Origin: Amycolatopsis sp. QT-25
GTDB lineage: Bacteria; Actinomycetota; Actinomycetes; Mycobacteriales; Pseudonocardiaceae
DNA length: 64,000 bases
Assembly: GCF_029369745.1 (NCBI RefSeq)
Contig: NZ_CP120210.1
Coordinates: 2,418,001-2,482,000, forward strand
Direction: 5' to 3'
The notes under the pieces were generated by a model, which saw only the letters and a program-made list of their open reading frames with translations, made no database searches and was not told the origin of the DNA. This document shows, in pieces, positions 29,949-38,924 of this stretch. A program made the position numbers and the translations under genes. Position 1 is the stretch's first letter. Every line of letters starts with the position of its first letter.

Positions 29949-30830
29949 ATGTCCGACACCGCCACGGAGGCGTTCGTCGCCCACCGGAACCTGCTGTTCA
30001 CCGTCGCCTACGAGATGCTCGGCTCGGCCGCCGACGCCGAAGACGTCCTCCAGGAGACCTGGCTGCGCTGGTCGGCCGTCGATCTCGGCATGGTGCAGAA
30101 CCCGCGGGCCTATCTGGTCCGCGTCACCACCCGGCAGGCGCTCGGCAGGCTGCGCACGCTCGGCCGCCGCAAGGAGTCCTACGTCGGCCCTTGGCTGCCC
30201 GAACCGCTGCTCACCACCCCCGACGTGGCCGAAGACGTCGAGCTGGCCGACAGCGTCTCGATGGCGATGCTGCTGGTGCTGGAAACCCTCACGCCGACCG
30301 AACGCGCGGTGTTCGTGCTGCGTGAGGTGTTCGACGTGGCGTACGGCGAGATCGCCGAAGCCCTCGGCAAGACCCCGGCGGCGGTCCATCAGATCGCCCA
30401 CCGGGCCCGCGTGCATGTCGCCGCGCGGCGGCCGCGTGGGGCCGCGTCGCCCGCTGAGACCAGGGACGTGCTCGACGCGTTCCATCGCGCGGTCCGGACG
30501 GGTGATCTGCAAGGGCTGCTCGACGTGCTCTCGCCGGACGTCGTCTTCCTCGGCGACGGGGGCGGAGTGGTGCAGGCGGTGCTCGCGCCCGTCGTGGGCG
30601 CGGCACTGGTCGCGCCGCTGCTGGCCGCGAGCCGCCCGGTCCGCGACGACGCGGCGACGATGCGGACGGCGCAGGTCAACGGCCATCCCGCGTTGATCCT
30701 GCGGCTCGGTGACGAGGTCGACACCGTCCTCGCACTGCGCGTCGAAGGTGACCTCGTCACCGGCCTCTACGCGGTGCGGAACCCCGAGAAGTTGTCACGA
30801 ATGGACCAAGAGACCGCGCTGCGCCGCTGA
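29949..30830 (+). CDS. ECF41 family (SigJ-like) RNA polymerase sigma factor
   Basis: This is a 293-residue sigma factor. Region 2 (HRNLLFTVAYEMLGSAADAE, DVLQETWLRW) occupies residues 10-75 and region 4 (LTPTERAVFVLREVFD, YGEIAEALGKTPAAVHQIAHRAR split) residues 110-160. A fused SnoaL-like C-terminal domain (residues 172-285) regulates activity in place of an anti-sigma factor. ECF41 marks are WLPEPL between regions 2 and 4, DGGG in the C-terminal domain and NPEKL near the end. ATG 29949 was chosen over an open frame from 29862. It is divergent from its likely target, the AhpD-like gene. Confidence 0.93.
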   Translation: MSDTATEAFVAHRNLLFTVAYEMLGSAADAEDVLQETWLRWSAVDLGMVQNPRAYLVRVTTRQALGRLRTLGRRKESYVGPWLPEPLLTTPDVAEDVELADSVSMAMLLVLETLTPTERAVFVLREVFDVAYGEIAEALGKTPAAVHQIAHRARVHVAARRPRGAASPAETRDVLDAFHRAVRTGDLQGLLDVLSPDVVFLGDGGGVVQAVLAPVVGAALVAPLLAASRPVRDDAATMRTAQVNGHPALILRLGDEVDTVLALRVEGDLVTGLYAVRNPEKLSRMDQETALRR

Positions 30831-30952
30831 CTCCGGCCGTTTTCACCCACCGTCACCGGCGCTGAACTGGAAAGGTCGCGGACATCACAGTCAGGGGGAT
30901 CCCTGAATTCCGTCGGGGTCGCCTGGAACGCGGGACGCCGACCTGACACGAT

Positions 30953-30980
30953 GGAACTCAACGCCGGGGTCGGGACGTTG
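30953..30980 (+). promoter_or_regulatory. Candidate SigE-type promoter of pspA
   Basis: GGAACT at 30953 and CGTTG at 30976 are spaced by 17 bases, close to the mycobacterial SigE pattern (GGAAC, spacer, CGTT). It lies about 70 bases before pspA. SigE drives the clgR-psp operon in mycobacteria, so an own promoter here would make up for the split from clgR. Confidence 0.4.
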
Positions 30981-31049
30981 CAACATCACAGAGGGGACGC
31001 CCCACCTCGAGGTAACAGCCCGTGGGATGCGAGAAGGCAGGCGGAGGAG

Positions 31050-31898
31050 ATGGCCAACCCGTTCGTGAAGTTCTGGAAGTACATGATGGCGGCGTTCTCG
31101 TCGAAGATCGACGAGCACGCCGACCCGAAGGTACAGATCCAGCAGGCCATCGAGGAGGCGCAGCGCAACCACCAGGCGCTGACCCAGCAGGCCGCCTCGG
31201 TGATCGGTAATCAGCGTCAGCTGGAAATGAAGCTGAACCGCCAGCTCGGCGACGTGGAGAAGCTCCAGGCTTCGACCCGCCAGGCGCTGGTGCTCGCCGA
31301 CGAGGCGCGTGCCAAGGGCGACGAGCAGAAGGCGACCGAGTTCGAGAACGCGGCGGAGAGCTTCGCCGCGCAGCTCGTCACCGCCGAGCAGAGCATCGAG
31401 GACCTCAAGACCCTGCACGACCAGTCGCTCCAGGCGGCGGCGCAGGCGAAGAAGGCCGTCGAGCGCAACGCGACCATGCTCCAGCAGAAGCTGGCCGAGC
31501 GCACCAAGCTGCTCTCGCAGCTGGAGCAGGCGAAGATGCAGGAGCAGGTCTCCGCTTCGCTGAACCAGATGAGCCAGCTGGCCGCGCCGGGCAACACCCC
31601 GTCACTGGAAGACGTTCGCGACAAGATCGAGAAGCGCTACACCACCGCGCTCGGCTCGGCCGAACTCGCACAGAACTCCGTCCAGGGCCGGATGATGGAG
31701 GTCCAGGCCTCCACGACGCAGCTCGCGGGGCACTCCCGCCTGGAGCAGATCCGCGCGTCCATGAAGGGTGACTCCGTCGCCCAGGTGACGGACGGCAAGA
31801 CCGCCGCCGCGGCGCCGAAGGCGTCGTCGGGCTCCGCGGACATCCAGCGTGAGATCCAGGCACGGGTTCAGGCCGAGCAGGGCAAGAACCCCGCCTGA
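31050..31898 (+). CDS. pspA: Phage shock protein A (PspA/IM30 family)
   Basis: PspA coats and stabilises stressed membranes. This 282-residue protein is almost wholly coiled coil: an amphipathic N-terminal helix ([20 protein letters not shown]), then helices rich in Gln, Glu and Lys ([19 protein letters not shown] onward), and a less ordered tail from residue 245. It corresponds to the mycobacterial 35-kDa antigen (Rv2744c). ATG 31050 was chosen just after GGAGG. It is followed by pspM after a hairpin that may cut but not abolish read-through. Confidence 0.95.
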   Translation: MANPFVKFWKYMMAAFSSKIDEHADPKVQIQQAIEEAQRNHQALTQQAASVIGNQRQLEMKLNRQLGDVEKLQASTRQALVLADEARAKGDEQKATEFENAAESFAAQLVTAEQSIEDLKTLHDQSLQAAAQAKKAVERNATMLQQKLAERTKLLSQLEQAKMQEQVSASLNQMSQLAAPGNTPSLEDVRDKIEKRYTTALGSAELAQNSVQGRMMEVQASTTQLAGHSRLEQIRASMKGDSVAQVTDGKTAAAAPKASSGSADIQREIQARVQAEQGKNPA

Positions 31899-31909
31899 CA
31901 CACCACCCA

Positions 31910-31948
31910 GAGCCGGTCCCGCGCCCCGCGGGGTGCGGGACCGGTCTC
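31910..31948. terminator. Hairpin between pspA and pspM
   Basis: The arms near 31910-31926 and 31931-31948 pair over 17 positions with one bulge, loop CGCG. Its place inside an otherwise tight gene pair suggests that it limits pspM expression relative to pspA or protects the pspA transcript end. Confidence 0.6.
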
Positions 31949-31972
31949 ACTTCGACGACAGGGGCGAGGGCA

Positions 31973-32956
31973 ATGGGCCAGGGCAGGCGCAAGGACTTCG
32001 GGGAGTTCACCGCCAAGCTTGAGAAGCACATCGAAAAGCTGCCCGACTACGCCCAGCGCGCGCAGGAGAAGCTGCAGCGCTACATCCCGCCCTCCGAGCA
32101 GGCTTCTTCGCGGCCCGCTCAGCCGGCGCCGCCCAGACCGCGCCCGCAGTTGCCGCCGATGCCCGCCATGCCGAAGATCTCGCAGCAGCTGACTTCGATG
32201 GCCGCGGGCCAGATCCCGGCCGTGGCCGACGCGAAGGCCAAATGGGCCCGCTGGAACGAACCGGCAGCCAAATTGGAGCGACGGAAGCGCCGGACCTCTC
32301 GCGCACTGACGTTCTGGCTCCTCCTTACCATCCTTTGCGGACTGTTCACCGTCGTCGCGGGCGCCGGCCTGCTGAAGGCCGGCGAGGCCGATGTCCTCCA
32401 GGCCATCGCGGGCGGCGCGTTCACCATCGTCTTCGGCACCTTCGGTGTCCGATCGGGACTGCGGTTGCGGGAACTCAAGCGCACCGTGCTGCCCGCCGCG
32501 CCCGCCGCTCCGCCTCCGCTGCCCCCGGCACGGTCCGTGGCGCGGCAGCCGATGGAACGCCTCGTCGAGAGCGAGGCTTCGCTGACCGAGCTGCTTCGCC
32601 AGCTTTCGCAGCCGACGTCGCTCGGCACCATGCCGGTGTCGGAGATCGCCGTCGCGGACGCCCGGACCACCGCCGCGGAGGCCGCGCAGGCCCTGCGCGG
32701 GCTGGCGGGCCGGATCCAGGCCATCGAACGTGGACGGGACGCCGCGCCCGAACGGGAACGGGGCGCCCTCGACGCCGCCATCAGGCAGCTGCGCGACCAG
32801 CTCGACGACGGCCTCGACGGCTACGGCGGTCTCGTCGCGGCCGCCGGGCACACCGTCGCCGCGAGCTCGGACGGCATGACGTCGTCCAAGGAACAGCTGT
32901 CCGACGCGACCGACAAGCTCGCCGGACTGGCCATGGCGCTGCGCGAGCTCTCCTGA
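31973..32956 (+). CDS. pspM: Psp-associated membrane protein PspM
   Basis: This 327-residue protein is the counterpart of mycobacterial Rv2743c, which anchors PspA at the membrane. Its N-terminal 35 residues are charged, and a proline-rich stretch follows. Two membrane helices lie near residues 110-150 (TFWLLLTILCGLFTVVAGAG, then GGAFTIVFGTF), and a long helical C-terminal domain ends in SKEQLSDATDKLAGLAMAL. The position after pspA supports the call more than the sequence does, because the family is divergent. Confidence 0.85.
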   Translation: MGQGRRKDFGEFTAKLEKHIEKLPDYAQRAQEKLQRYIPPSEQASSRPAQPAPPRPRPQLPPMPAMPKISQQLTSMAAGQIPAVADAKAKWARWNEPAAKLERRKRRTSRALTFWLLLTILCGLFTVVAGAGLLKAGEADVLQAIAGGAFTIVFGTFGVRSGLRLRELKRTVLPAAPAAPPPLPPARSVARQPMERLVESEASLTELLRQLSQPTSLGTMPVSEIAVADARTTAAEAAQALRGLAGRIQAIERGRDAAPERERGALDAAIRQLRDQLDDGLDGYGGLVAAAGHTVAASSDGMTSSKEQLSDATDKLAGLAMALRELS

Positions 32957-32972
32957 CGTCCCAGCGGGTGTG

Positions 32973-33031
32973 AAGTACATGAAGGCCCCCTTTCTTGCGT
33001 CCAGCGCAAGGAAGGGGGCCTTCATGTACTT
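32973..33031. terminator. 27-bp palindrome after pspM
   Basis: Arms 32973-32999 and 33005-33031 pair over 27 positions, with one G-T wobble, around the loop TCCAG. The arm shares ATGAAGGCCCCCTT with the palindrome after rnj. It starts 17 bases beyond the pspM stop and very likely ends the psp transcript. Confidence 0.8.
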
Positions 33032-33324
33032 TCATAGGCAGGCGTCGTCTGAGCAGGCGCTTTCCTGGACCATCGTCCCATTCGTCGTCGCTAATACTCC
33101 ATTGCGTAACGACTCGCTCACTGTGTGATACCGAAATGCTCGCGTGAGCCGAAACCGCTGGTGGCGGCCACGCGCGATGCCTAACGTTTCCTTCATGCAC
33201 GCAGTACTCCTCCCAGCCCGGGCCTGAACCCGGCCCGCGTGAGCGGGCGTCCCAGGGTGGCGGACCGGACACAGTGGATCTCGCGCAGTGGTCTTTCTCG
33301 TCCCCACCGAGGAAAGGACGCCCA
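33032..33324. other. Intergenic stretch before the allophanate-hydrolase-like gene
   Basis: This is 293 bases without a credible gene. AT-richer sequence around 33085-33140 is the likely promoter area, but I cannot point to a definite -35/-10 pair. A GGAAAGGA ribosome-binding site at 33311 serves the next gene. Confidence 0.5.
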
Positions 33325-34968
33325 GTGACGACGCTTCCCCCGGAACCGGAACCGACCCCCGCCCCGCCGCCCAGTTCCTGCCAACGCGTCATAGCGGCCT
33401 ACGACCGGATCGCCGAGGTCGACCGGCCCGACATCTGGATCACTCTCCGTCCCGTGGAAGACGCCCTCGTCGACGCGAAAGCGGTCGACGAACGCGTCCG
33501 TACGGGAGCGGACCTGCCACTCGCCGGCACCTTGGCAGCGGTCGTGGACGTCATCGACGTCCTTGACGTCGCAGGTCTTCCCAGCGCAGGGGAAGACGTC
33601 TGCCGGGTCGGCGCCACCTCGGTGTCCCGGCTGACCGCGGCCGGGACGGTGGTGATCGGCAAGACCAACTGCGATCGGTTCGGCGGCGATCTCGAGCACA
33701 CCCACAGTCCCTACGGCGGTGTGAGCGCCGCGCTGAACACCGCCTGCGTCTCCGGGAGCGCGAGCAGCGGGGCGGCCGTCGCCGTCGCGCTCGGGCTGGT
33801 CGACCTGGCGGTCGGCACGGATACGGCGGGAGCGGGCCGGGTGCCCGCTTCGCTCAACGGGATCGTCGGGCTGAAGCCGACCTTGGGTCTGGTGCCCAAG
33901 ACCGGCGCCGCGCCGTGCGCCGGGATCTCCCTGTTCGCGCGCAGTCTCACGCTGGGCCAGCGCGCGCTGGGACTGATGACCGGCCCCGACGGGATCGACC
34001 CGCTCGTGCGGGACTGGCCCCCCGACGTCCGATTGTCCGCGGGGGATCGGCCGCGGGTGGCGATTCCCGGCTCCGACATCCTCACCGATCTCACGCTCCG
34101 GTCCCGATCTGCCTTTCTCGGCGCGGTTTCGGCGCTGCGGGCGTCCGGCGCGCTGGTGGAACCGGTGGAGATCTCGGCACTCCTGTCGGTGGGCGAGCTG
34201 ATCCACGACGACGGCTTCACCGCGGACAGGCAGCGCGTCGCCGAGGCCGGGATGATCGCGCTCCGGATGCTGTCCGAGTACGACGCCCTGGTCCTCCCGA
34301 CCGTCGCCGACCATCCCGAGGTCGCCGAGGCGTTGTCCGATCCGGACGGTGTCAGCCGGCGCCTGGAGCGTTTCACGGCGTTCGTCAACCTGCTCGACCT
34401 CGCCGCCGTCACGGTGCCGGCGTCACCGTCGGACCTCGGGCCGTACGGGGTTTCGGTGGTGGTGCGGCCGTTCGACGACCAGGTCGCCATCGATCTCGCC
34501 GCCGTGCTCACCGACGAACAGGCCGACTTCCCTTATCCCGCACCGGGTGCGGATCTCGTGGTGTTCGGCGCACATCTGCGTGGGCAGCCGTTGAACGGGC
34601 GGCTGGTCGCCGCGGGAGCACGGTTCACCGGACTGGTCCAGACCGACGAGGGCTATCGGATGGTGTTGCTGCCGACCGATCCACCGCAGCCGGGGGTGGT
34701 GCCGGTGCCCGCCGCGGGCGAGCGCACGATGCTTTCGGGTGAACGCTGGCGGCTCTCGCCCGCCGCTCTCGGTGCCTTCGCGGCCACGCTGCCCGCCCCG
34801 TTCGTCCTCGGCCGGATCCGGCTGGAGAACGGGGAGACGCCGCTGGCCGTCCTGTGCGACCAGGCCGCCACGGCGAACGCGACGGAACTGACGAAGTACC
34901 AGTGCTGGCGGGCCTACCTGAGGTTCGTCAGCACGGCCGGGCCGCGAGACCTCGGGCGACCCGCTTGA
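33325..34968 (+). CDS. Allophanate hydrolase-like protein lacking catalytic residues
   Basis: This 547-residue protein has both domains of AtzF-type allophanate hydrolase. The amidase fold spans residues 20-410 and the C-terminal domain 425-547 ([39 protein letters not shown]). In the amidase part the catalytic Lys expected in AVKD is Val74 (AVVD), and the nucleophile Ser expected in DTAGSGR is Ala170 (DTAGAGR). The cis-Ser region (SGSASSG, 143-149) remains. It should therefore not hydrolyse allophanate. No urea carboxylase gene is nearby. GTG 33325 follows GGAAAGGA; an upstream GTG at 33274 is in frame but has no such site. The last 41 bases overlap pyrD tail to tail. Confidence 0.85.
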   Translation: MTTLPPEPEPTPAPPPSSCQRVIAAYDRIAEVDRPDIWITLRPVEDALVDAKAVDERVRTGADLPLAGTLAAVVDVIDVLDVAGLPSAGEDVCRVGATSVSRLTAAGTVVIGKTNCDRFGGDLEHTHSPYGGVSAALNTACVSGSASSGAAVAVALGLVDLAVGTDTAGAGRVPASLNGIVGLKPTLGLVPKTGAAPCAGISLFARSLTLGQRALGLMTGPDGIDPLVRDWPPDVRLSAGDRPRVAIPGSDILTDLTLRSRSAFLGAVSALRASGALVEPVEISALLSVGELIHDDGFTADRQRVAEAGMIALRMLSEYDALVLPTVADHPEVAEALSDPDGVSRRLERFTAFVNLLDLAAVTVPASPSDLGPYGVSVVVRPFDDQVAIDLAAVLTDEQADFPYPAPGADLVVFGAHLRGQPLNGRLVAAGARFTGLVQTDEGYRMVLLPTDPPQPGVVPVPAAGERTMLSGERWRLSPAALGAFAATLPAPFVLGRIRLENGETPLAVLCDQAATANATELTKYQCWRAYLRFVSTAGPRDLGRPA

Positions 34969-35977
34969 CCAGGCCGGGACCGTGCAGGGCGAAGCCGGTG
35001 TAGAGCTGGACGAGACCGGCGCCGGCGTCGAGCATCCGTGCGGCGGTGCCGGCGTCGAAGATCCCGCCGACGCCGATGATCGGCAGCTCGCCGCCGGTTT
35101 CGTCGTGCACGAACCGCACCACCTCGACCGAGCGCGCGGTGAGCGGGCGCCCGGACAGTCCCCCCGCCTGCGCACCGACGGCGGTCTCGGGCGGAGCGAT
35201 CCCTGCACGGGACAAGGTCGTGTTGGTCGCGATCAGCCCGGCGACACCGTGGTCGAGGCAGACCTCCAGCAGTTCCGCGAGCGCCTCGTCGGTGAGGTCG
35301 GGAGCGACCTTCACCAGCACCGGCGTCGGCTTCGCGTCGCCGGCGAGTTCTCCGGAGGTCTTCCGGAGTTCGGAGAGCAGTTCGGCCAGCGCGGCTTTGT
35401 CCTGCAACGCCCGCAGGCCCGGTGTGTTCGGGGAGCTGACGTTGACGGCGAAGTAGTCGGCGTACGGGTACAGCGCCCGCAGCGAGAACCGGTAGTCCTC
35501 GACGGCCTCGCCGAGGGGGGTCACTTTGGACTTGCCGATGCTGACGCCGAGCGGCACCGCCGGCTTCCCGTCCGCGGCGAGCCGGGCGGCGAGCGCTTCC
35601 GCGCCTTCGTTGTTGAAGCCCATCCGGTTGATCACCGCGTCGGTCTGGGCGAGGGTGAACAGCCGCGGTTTGTCGTTGCCCGGCTGCGGATGCCGGGTGA
35701 CGGTGCCGACCTCGACGAAACCGAAGCCGAGCGCGGGCCACGCGTGCAGGGCGCGGCCGTTCTTGTCCATCCCGGCGGCGAGGCCGACCCGGTTCGGGAA
35801 GCGAAGACCGAGGAAGGTGACCGGATCGTCCGTCCGGTAGAAGCGGCCGAGCGCGCCGAGCGCGGGGGAGACCCGGCTCAGCCTGGCGAGCGTGCCGATG
35901 GTGCGCTCGTGCACGGTTTCGGGGTCGCTGCCGGAGACCCGGTAGAGAGCGGGGCGGACGATCTTGTCGAAGAGCAC
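34928..35977 (-). CDS. pyrD: Dihydroorotate dehydrogenase (quinone)
   Basis: Class 2 PyrD oxidises dihydroorotate to orotate at the membrane with FMN and quinone, in pyrimidine synthesis. In this 349-residue protein the N-terminal helix region [15 protein letters not shown] contacts the membrane. FMN-site blocks are [48 protein letters not shown] with the catalytic serine, and [19 protein letters not shown]. The GTG start at 35977 gives the usual length and N-terminus; the frame is open further up, but that part is not family-like. Confidence 0.96.
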   Translation of the reverse strand: MLFDKIVRPALYRVSGSDPETVHERTIGTLARLSRVSPALGALGRFYRTDDPVTFLGLRFPNRVGLAAGMDKNGRALHAWPALGFGFVEVGTVTRHPQPGNDKPRLFTLAQTDAVINRMGFNNEGAEALAARLAADGKPAVPLGVSIGKSKVTPLGEAVEDYRFSLRALYPYADYFAVNVSSPNTPGLRALQDKAALAELLSELRKTSGELAGDAKPTPVLVKVAPDLTDEALAELLEVCLDHGVAGLIATNTTLSRAGIAPPETAVGAQAGGLSGRPLTARSVEVVRFVHDETGGELPIIGVGGIFDAGTAARMLDAGAGLVQLYTGFALHGPGLVKRVARGLAARPC

Positions 35978-36000
35978 GGCCCCATCATGCCCGGTCGCCG

Positions 36001-36561
36001 CTAGCGGCTCGCCTTCCACTCGTCTTCGAGCATCGCGAAGACGAGTTCGTCGCACCACTCGCCCTTCACGATCTCGTTCTGCCGCAGATGAGCCTCCTTC
36101 GTCATGCCGAGGCGTTCCATCAGCACGGCGGAAGCGGTGTTGCGGCCGTCACAACGACCGATGATCCGGTGCAGGCCGAGGTCTTCGAAGCCCAGCCGGA
36201 GCAGTTCCACAGCGGCTTCCGCGGCTAACCCCTTCCCGTGGTGATCGGGATGGAAGACGAATCCGATCTCGCCCCGGCGGTGCTCGCTGCTGAGGTAGTC
36301 GAGGTTCAGGTCGCCGATCAGTTGCCCGGTCTCGGTCAGTTCCGCGGCCACCGCGAGGCACTGGCCTTCCTGCGACAGGCTGCTGCCGTGCACCCGTTTG
36401 GCGAGCGCGGCGGCGGATTCGGCCCGGCTGCGCGGACCCCAGTAGAGGTAGCGGGCGACGTCGGCGCGGGACTGGAAGGAGCTGAGTTCGTCGAGATCCG
36501 CCGGGGTGAAGGCGCGGAGGGTCAGGCGCTCGGTGGTGATCGGGAAGTCAGGTCTCAGCAT
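36001..36561 (-). CDS. GNAT acetyltransferase, RimJ/RimL type
   Basis: This 186-residue protein has the RimL-type pattern: [20 protein letters not shown] at the N-terminus, [23 protein letters not shown] as the acetyl-CoA loop near residues 98-121, and [16 protein letters not shown] near 138-153. Such enzymes acetylate protein N-termini or small molecules. It lies 23 bases before pyrD on the same strand, so it may be co-transcribed with it. The target is unknown. Confidence 0.9.
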   Translation of the reverse strand: MLRPDFPITTERLTLRAFTPADLDELSSFQSRADVARYLYWGPRSRAESAAALAKRVHGSSLSQEGQCLAVAAELTETGQLIGDLNLDYLSSEHRRGEIGFVFHPDHHGKGLAAEAAVELLRLGFEDLGLHRIIGRCDGRNTASAVLMERLGMTKEAHLRQNEIVKGEWCDELVFAMLEDEWKASR

Positions 36562-36939
36562 GGCGTCAGGCTATCCAGTCCGCGGGGATTCCGGGGGCGG
36601 AACAGCGGTGGACGGTCCGCCAGGGCGGCGGGTGGACCCTCAGGCCTCGCGAACGGGCCATGACCCGGAAATAAGGGTACCCCCGAGGTGGCTCCCGGAC
36701 GCCGGAATCGGCGGCCGGGCCCGAGCCGGACCGGTGCTCGGGAACCTCGGAGGCCCGGTGACTGCCTGGTATTCGCTATCAGGCAGCACGCGAAGCAGAG
36801 ACGACGAGCCGAAGGTGGCTCCAACTTGCGTTGTATCGCTGCTTGAAAGTCCTACGCGTGCGTCCGCTAGCGGACAGTCACCTCACGAGTCCTGTTGGAA
36901 TACAACTTTGGACCACCTCCTCTCTCGTGTACCGCCACG
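36562..36939. other. Intergenic stretch between add and the GNAT gene
   Basis: This is 378 bases without a gene that I can support. It is richer in A and T than its surroundings. It contains a perfect 14-base palindrome GTCCGCTAGCGGAC at 36862, a small hairpin (arms 36762-36768 and 36780-36786), and two near-copies of GGTGGCTCC about 120 bases apart. It must carry the promoter of the GNAT-pyrD unit. A small RNA cannot be ruled out. Confidence 0.45.
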
Positions 36940-37989
36940 CTATGCGAGGACTTCGGGGTCCTGCAACAAGATTTCTTCGATCTCCGCCATCAGGACGGTT
37001 TTGTCCGCCGAGGGCAGAAAAGACGCCGCCACGGCGTTCTTCGCGAACCGGGCGATTTCGGTCGCGGTCAAGCCCAGTGTTTCGGCGACCGCCACGTACT
37101 CGCCGTCGAGGGTGGCGCCGAACATCGGCGGATCGTCGGTGTTGAGCGTGACCACCACGCCGTGGTCGAGCAGCCGCCGCACGGGATGTGCCGCGATCGA
37201 GGCGAACTGACCCGTCCGGATGTTCGACGTGGGGCAGACCTCCAGTGGGATCCGTCGAGCCGCGAGGTATTCCAGCAGCGCCGGATCGGTGTGCGCGCCG
37301 ACGCCGTGCCCGATCCGCTCGGCGCCCAGATCGTGCACCGCCGACCAGACGGTGGCGGGCCCGGTGGTCTCGCCGGCGTGCGGGACGCTGCGCAACCCCG
37401 CCTCCCTGGCCGTGGTGAAGAACGGGGCGAACTGCGCGCGGCCGACACCGGCCTCGGGGCCGCCGAGACCGAAGGACACCAGGCCTTCGGGGCGTTCGCG
37501 GAGCGCGAACACGACCGTCTCACGGCCGGCGACGACTCCCTTCTCGCCGGGAATGTCGAAGCACCAGGCCAGTTCCACCCCGTGGTCCGCCCGCGCCGCA
37601 GCCCGTCCGGTGGAGAGACCGGTGAGGAGATCGTCCGTCGGCATCCCGTCGAGGACGTGGTTGTACGGCGTCACGGTCACTTCGGCGTAGCGGGCGTTCT
37701 GCGCGGCGAGACCGGCCGCCAGCCCCGTGACGAGGGTGTGGATGTCGCGGGCGTCGCGCACCAGCGACGTGACCGCCAGGTAGTTGCGGAGAAAGTGCGG
37801 GAAATCACGGAAGGTGAAGAACTCGGCGAGCGCCGAGGGGTCGGTCGGCACCCCCGCGGACGGGCGGCGCCGGGCCAGTTCCAGCACCGTGGGCAGGCTC
37901 GCCGAACCGACGAGATGGACGTGGAGTTCGACCTTCGGCAGGGCGTGCACGAACGCGCGCAGCGCCTCTCCCGAGAGGATTCCGGGCAT
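36940..37989 (-). CDS. add: Adenosine deaminase
   Basis: Adenosine deaminase converts adenosine to inosine in purine salvage. This is a 349-residue TIM-barrel enzyme of the amidohydrolase superfamily. Zinc ligands are seen in PKVELHVHLVGS near residues 18-29 and in SVPHAGETTG near 205-214, the catalytic Glu lies in the latter, and the second metal block is LNTDDPPMF near 286. The ATG is at 37989. It is the last of a minus-strand run with nei2 and parA, separated from nei2 by a 125-base gap that holds a possible tiny reading frame. Confidence 0.94.
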   Translation of the reverse strand: MPGILSGEALRAFVHALPKVELHVHLVGSASLPTVLELARRRPSAGVPTDPSALAEFFTFRDFPHFLRNYLAVTSLVRDARDIHTLVTGLAAGLAAQNARYAEVTVTPYNHVLDGMPTDDLLTGLSTGRAAARADHGVELAWCFDIPGEKGVVAGRETVVFALRERPEGLVSFGLGGPEAGVGRAQFAPFFTTAREAGLRSVPHAGETTGPATVWSAVHDLGAERIGHGVGAHTDPALLEYLAARRIPLEVCPTSNIRTGQFASIAAHPVRRLLDHGVVVTLNTDDPPMFGATLDGEYVAVAETLGLTATEIARFAKNAVAASFLPSADKTVLMAEIEEILLQDPEVLA

Positions 37990-38042
37990 GACGAAGCTCC
38001 CTGGGAAAAAGGTACGGGTGACGTGCGGGGGAAGCGGGCGAC

Positions 38043-38105
38043 TCAGGGAGCGAGGTCGCCGCGTTCGGTGTCGGCCCCGTAGAGCGGGAGCTTGAACAGC
38101 GTCAC
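38043..38105 (-). CDS. Possible 20-residue peptide upstream of add
   Basis: A GTG-started frame of 20 codons (TLFKLPLYGADTERGDLAP after the start) ends 53 bases before add. Eighteen of its twenty codons end in G or C, the bias of real genes here, which is why it is listed. No good ribosome-binding site precedes it and I know no homologue. It could be a leader peptide, a small protein or chance. Confidence 0.25.
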   Translation of the reverse strand: MTLFKLPLYGADTERGDLAP

Positions 38106-38114
38106 GGCGTCAGC

Positions 38115-38918
38115 TTAGCCGCTCGGAGCCGGCCCGGACTGACAGTTCGGGCAGAACCAGGTCGGCCGCGCCTGGTGACCGGCACCCTGGGAGGCGACCT
38201 TGAGCCGCCCGCCGCAGCGGAAGCAGCCTTGTTTGGTCCGTTCGTAGGCCCAGTGTTCACGGCCGCGGCGCAGGTCGCCGGTGGTGGTCTGGGAAGTGCG
38301 CCAGGCGTTGGTCTTCAGCAGCTTGCGCCCCAGCGCCACGACCTTCGCCGGGTCCACTTCGGACACCGGCGTCCATGGGGTGACGCCGAGCAGGAAGCAC
38401 ATCTCGACCTTGTACATGTTCCCGATCCCCGCCATGATCCGCTGATCCAGCAGGGCGTCGCCCAGTTCGCGATCCGGGTCCGCGACCAGCGCGGCCGCCG
38501 CCCGCTCCGCGAGTTCGTCCGTCCATTGTGGATTCAGGAGATCCGGGCCGAGGTGCCCGACCAACCGGTCTTCCTCGTCCGTGGGCACGAGTTCGAGGTC
38601 GTGGACGCGGAAACCGATCGCCTGCAGATCCTCGGTGGCGAGGACGACCCGCGCCTGATGCGCCGGCCTGCGCCAGCGCGCGCCCGCCCGGTAGACCTCC
38701 CACTTGCCGTCCATGCGCAGGTGGCTGTGCAACGTGAGCCCGTCGGAGAGCCGCGTCAGCAAATGCTTGCCGACCGTGCCCACGCCGAGCACTGCACGTC
38801 CGGCGAGATCCGTCGTGGCCAGCTGAGGGACCCTGAACTCGCCTCGCAGCAAGGTCTTCCCGGCCAGTGCCTTGTCGAGCACCTTGCCGGCGAGGAAGAC
38901 GGTGTCGCCTTCGGGCAT
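38115..38918 (-). CDS. Endonuclease VIII-like DNA glycosylase (Nei2)
   Basis: This 267-residue protein belongs to the Fpg/Nei family, which removes oxidised pyrimidines and cuts the abasic site. The N-terminus PEGDTVFLAGKVLDKAL carries the catalytic Pro and Glu. The helix-two-turns-helix region has MAGIGNMYKVEMCF near residue 157, and a C-terminal zinc finger is seen as GCFRCGGRL and FCPNCQSG. The sequence is closest to actinobacterial Nei2. It starts six bases after parA ends, so the two share a transcript. Confidence 0.93.
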   Translation of the reverse strand: MPEGDTVFLAGKVLDKALAGKTLLRGEFRVPQLATTDLAGRAVLGVGTVGKHLLTRLSDGLTLHSHLRMDGKWEVYRAGARWRRPAHQARVVLATEDLQAIGFRVHDLELVPTDEEDRLVGHLGPDLLNPQWTDELAERAAAALVADPDRELGDALLDQRIMAGIGNMYKVEMCFLLGVTPWTPVSEVDPAKVVALGRKLLKTNAWRTSQTTTGDLRRGREHWAYERTKQGCFRCGGRLKVASQGAGHQARPTWFCPNCQSGPAPSG

Positions 38919-38924
38919 CGGCCG

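Noticed and set aside
33325..34968. Functional urea/allophanate degradation locus
   Set aside because: Two catalytic residues are missing and there is no urea carboxylase or transporter nearby.
36890..36930. Anti-Shine-Dalgarno-like CACCTCC word as part of a 16S rRNA remnant
   Set aside because: Only about ten bases agree and flanking sequence shows no rRNA similarity.
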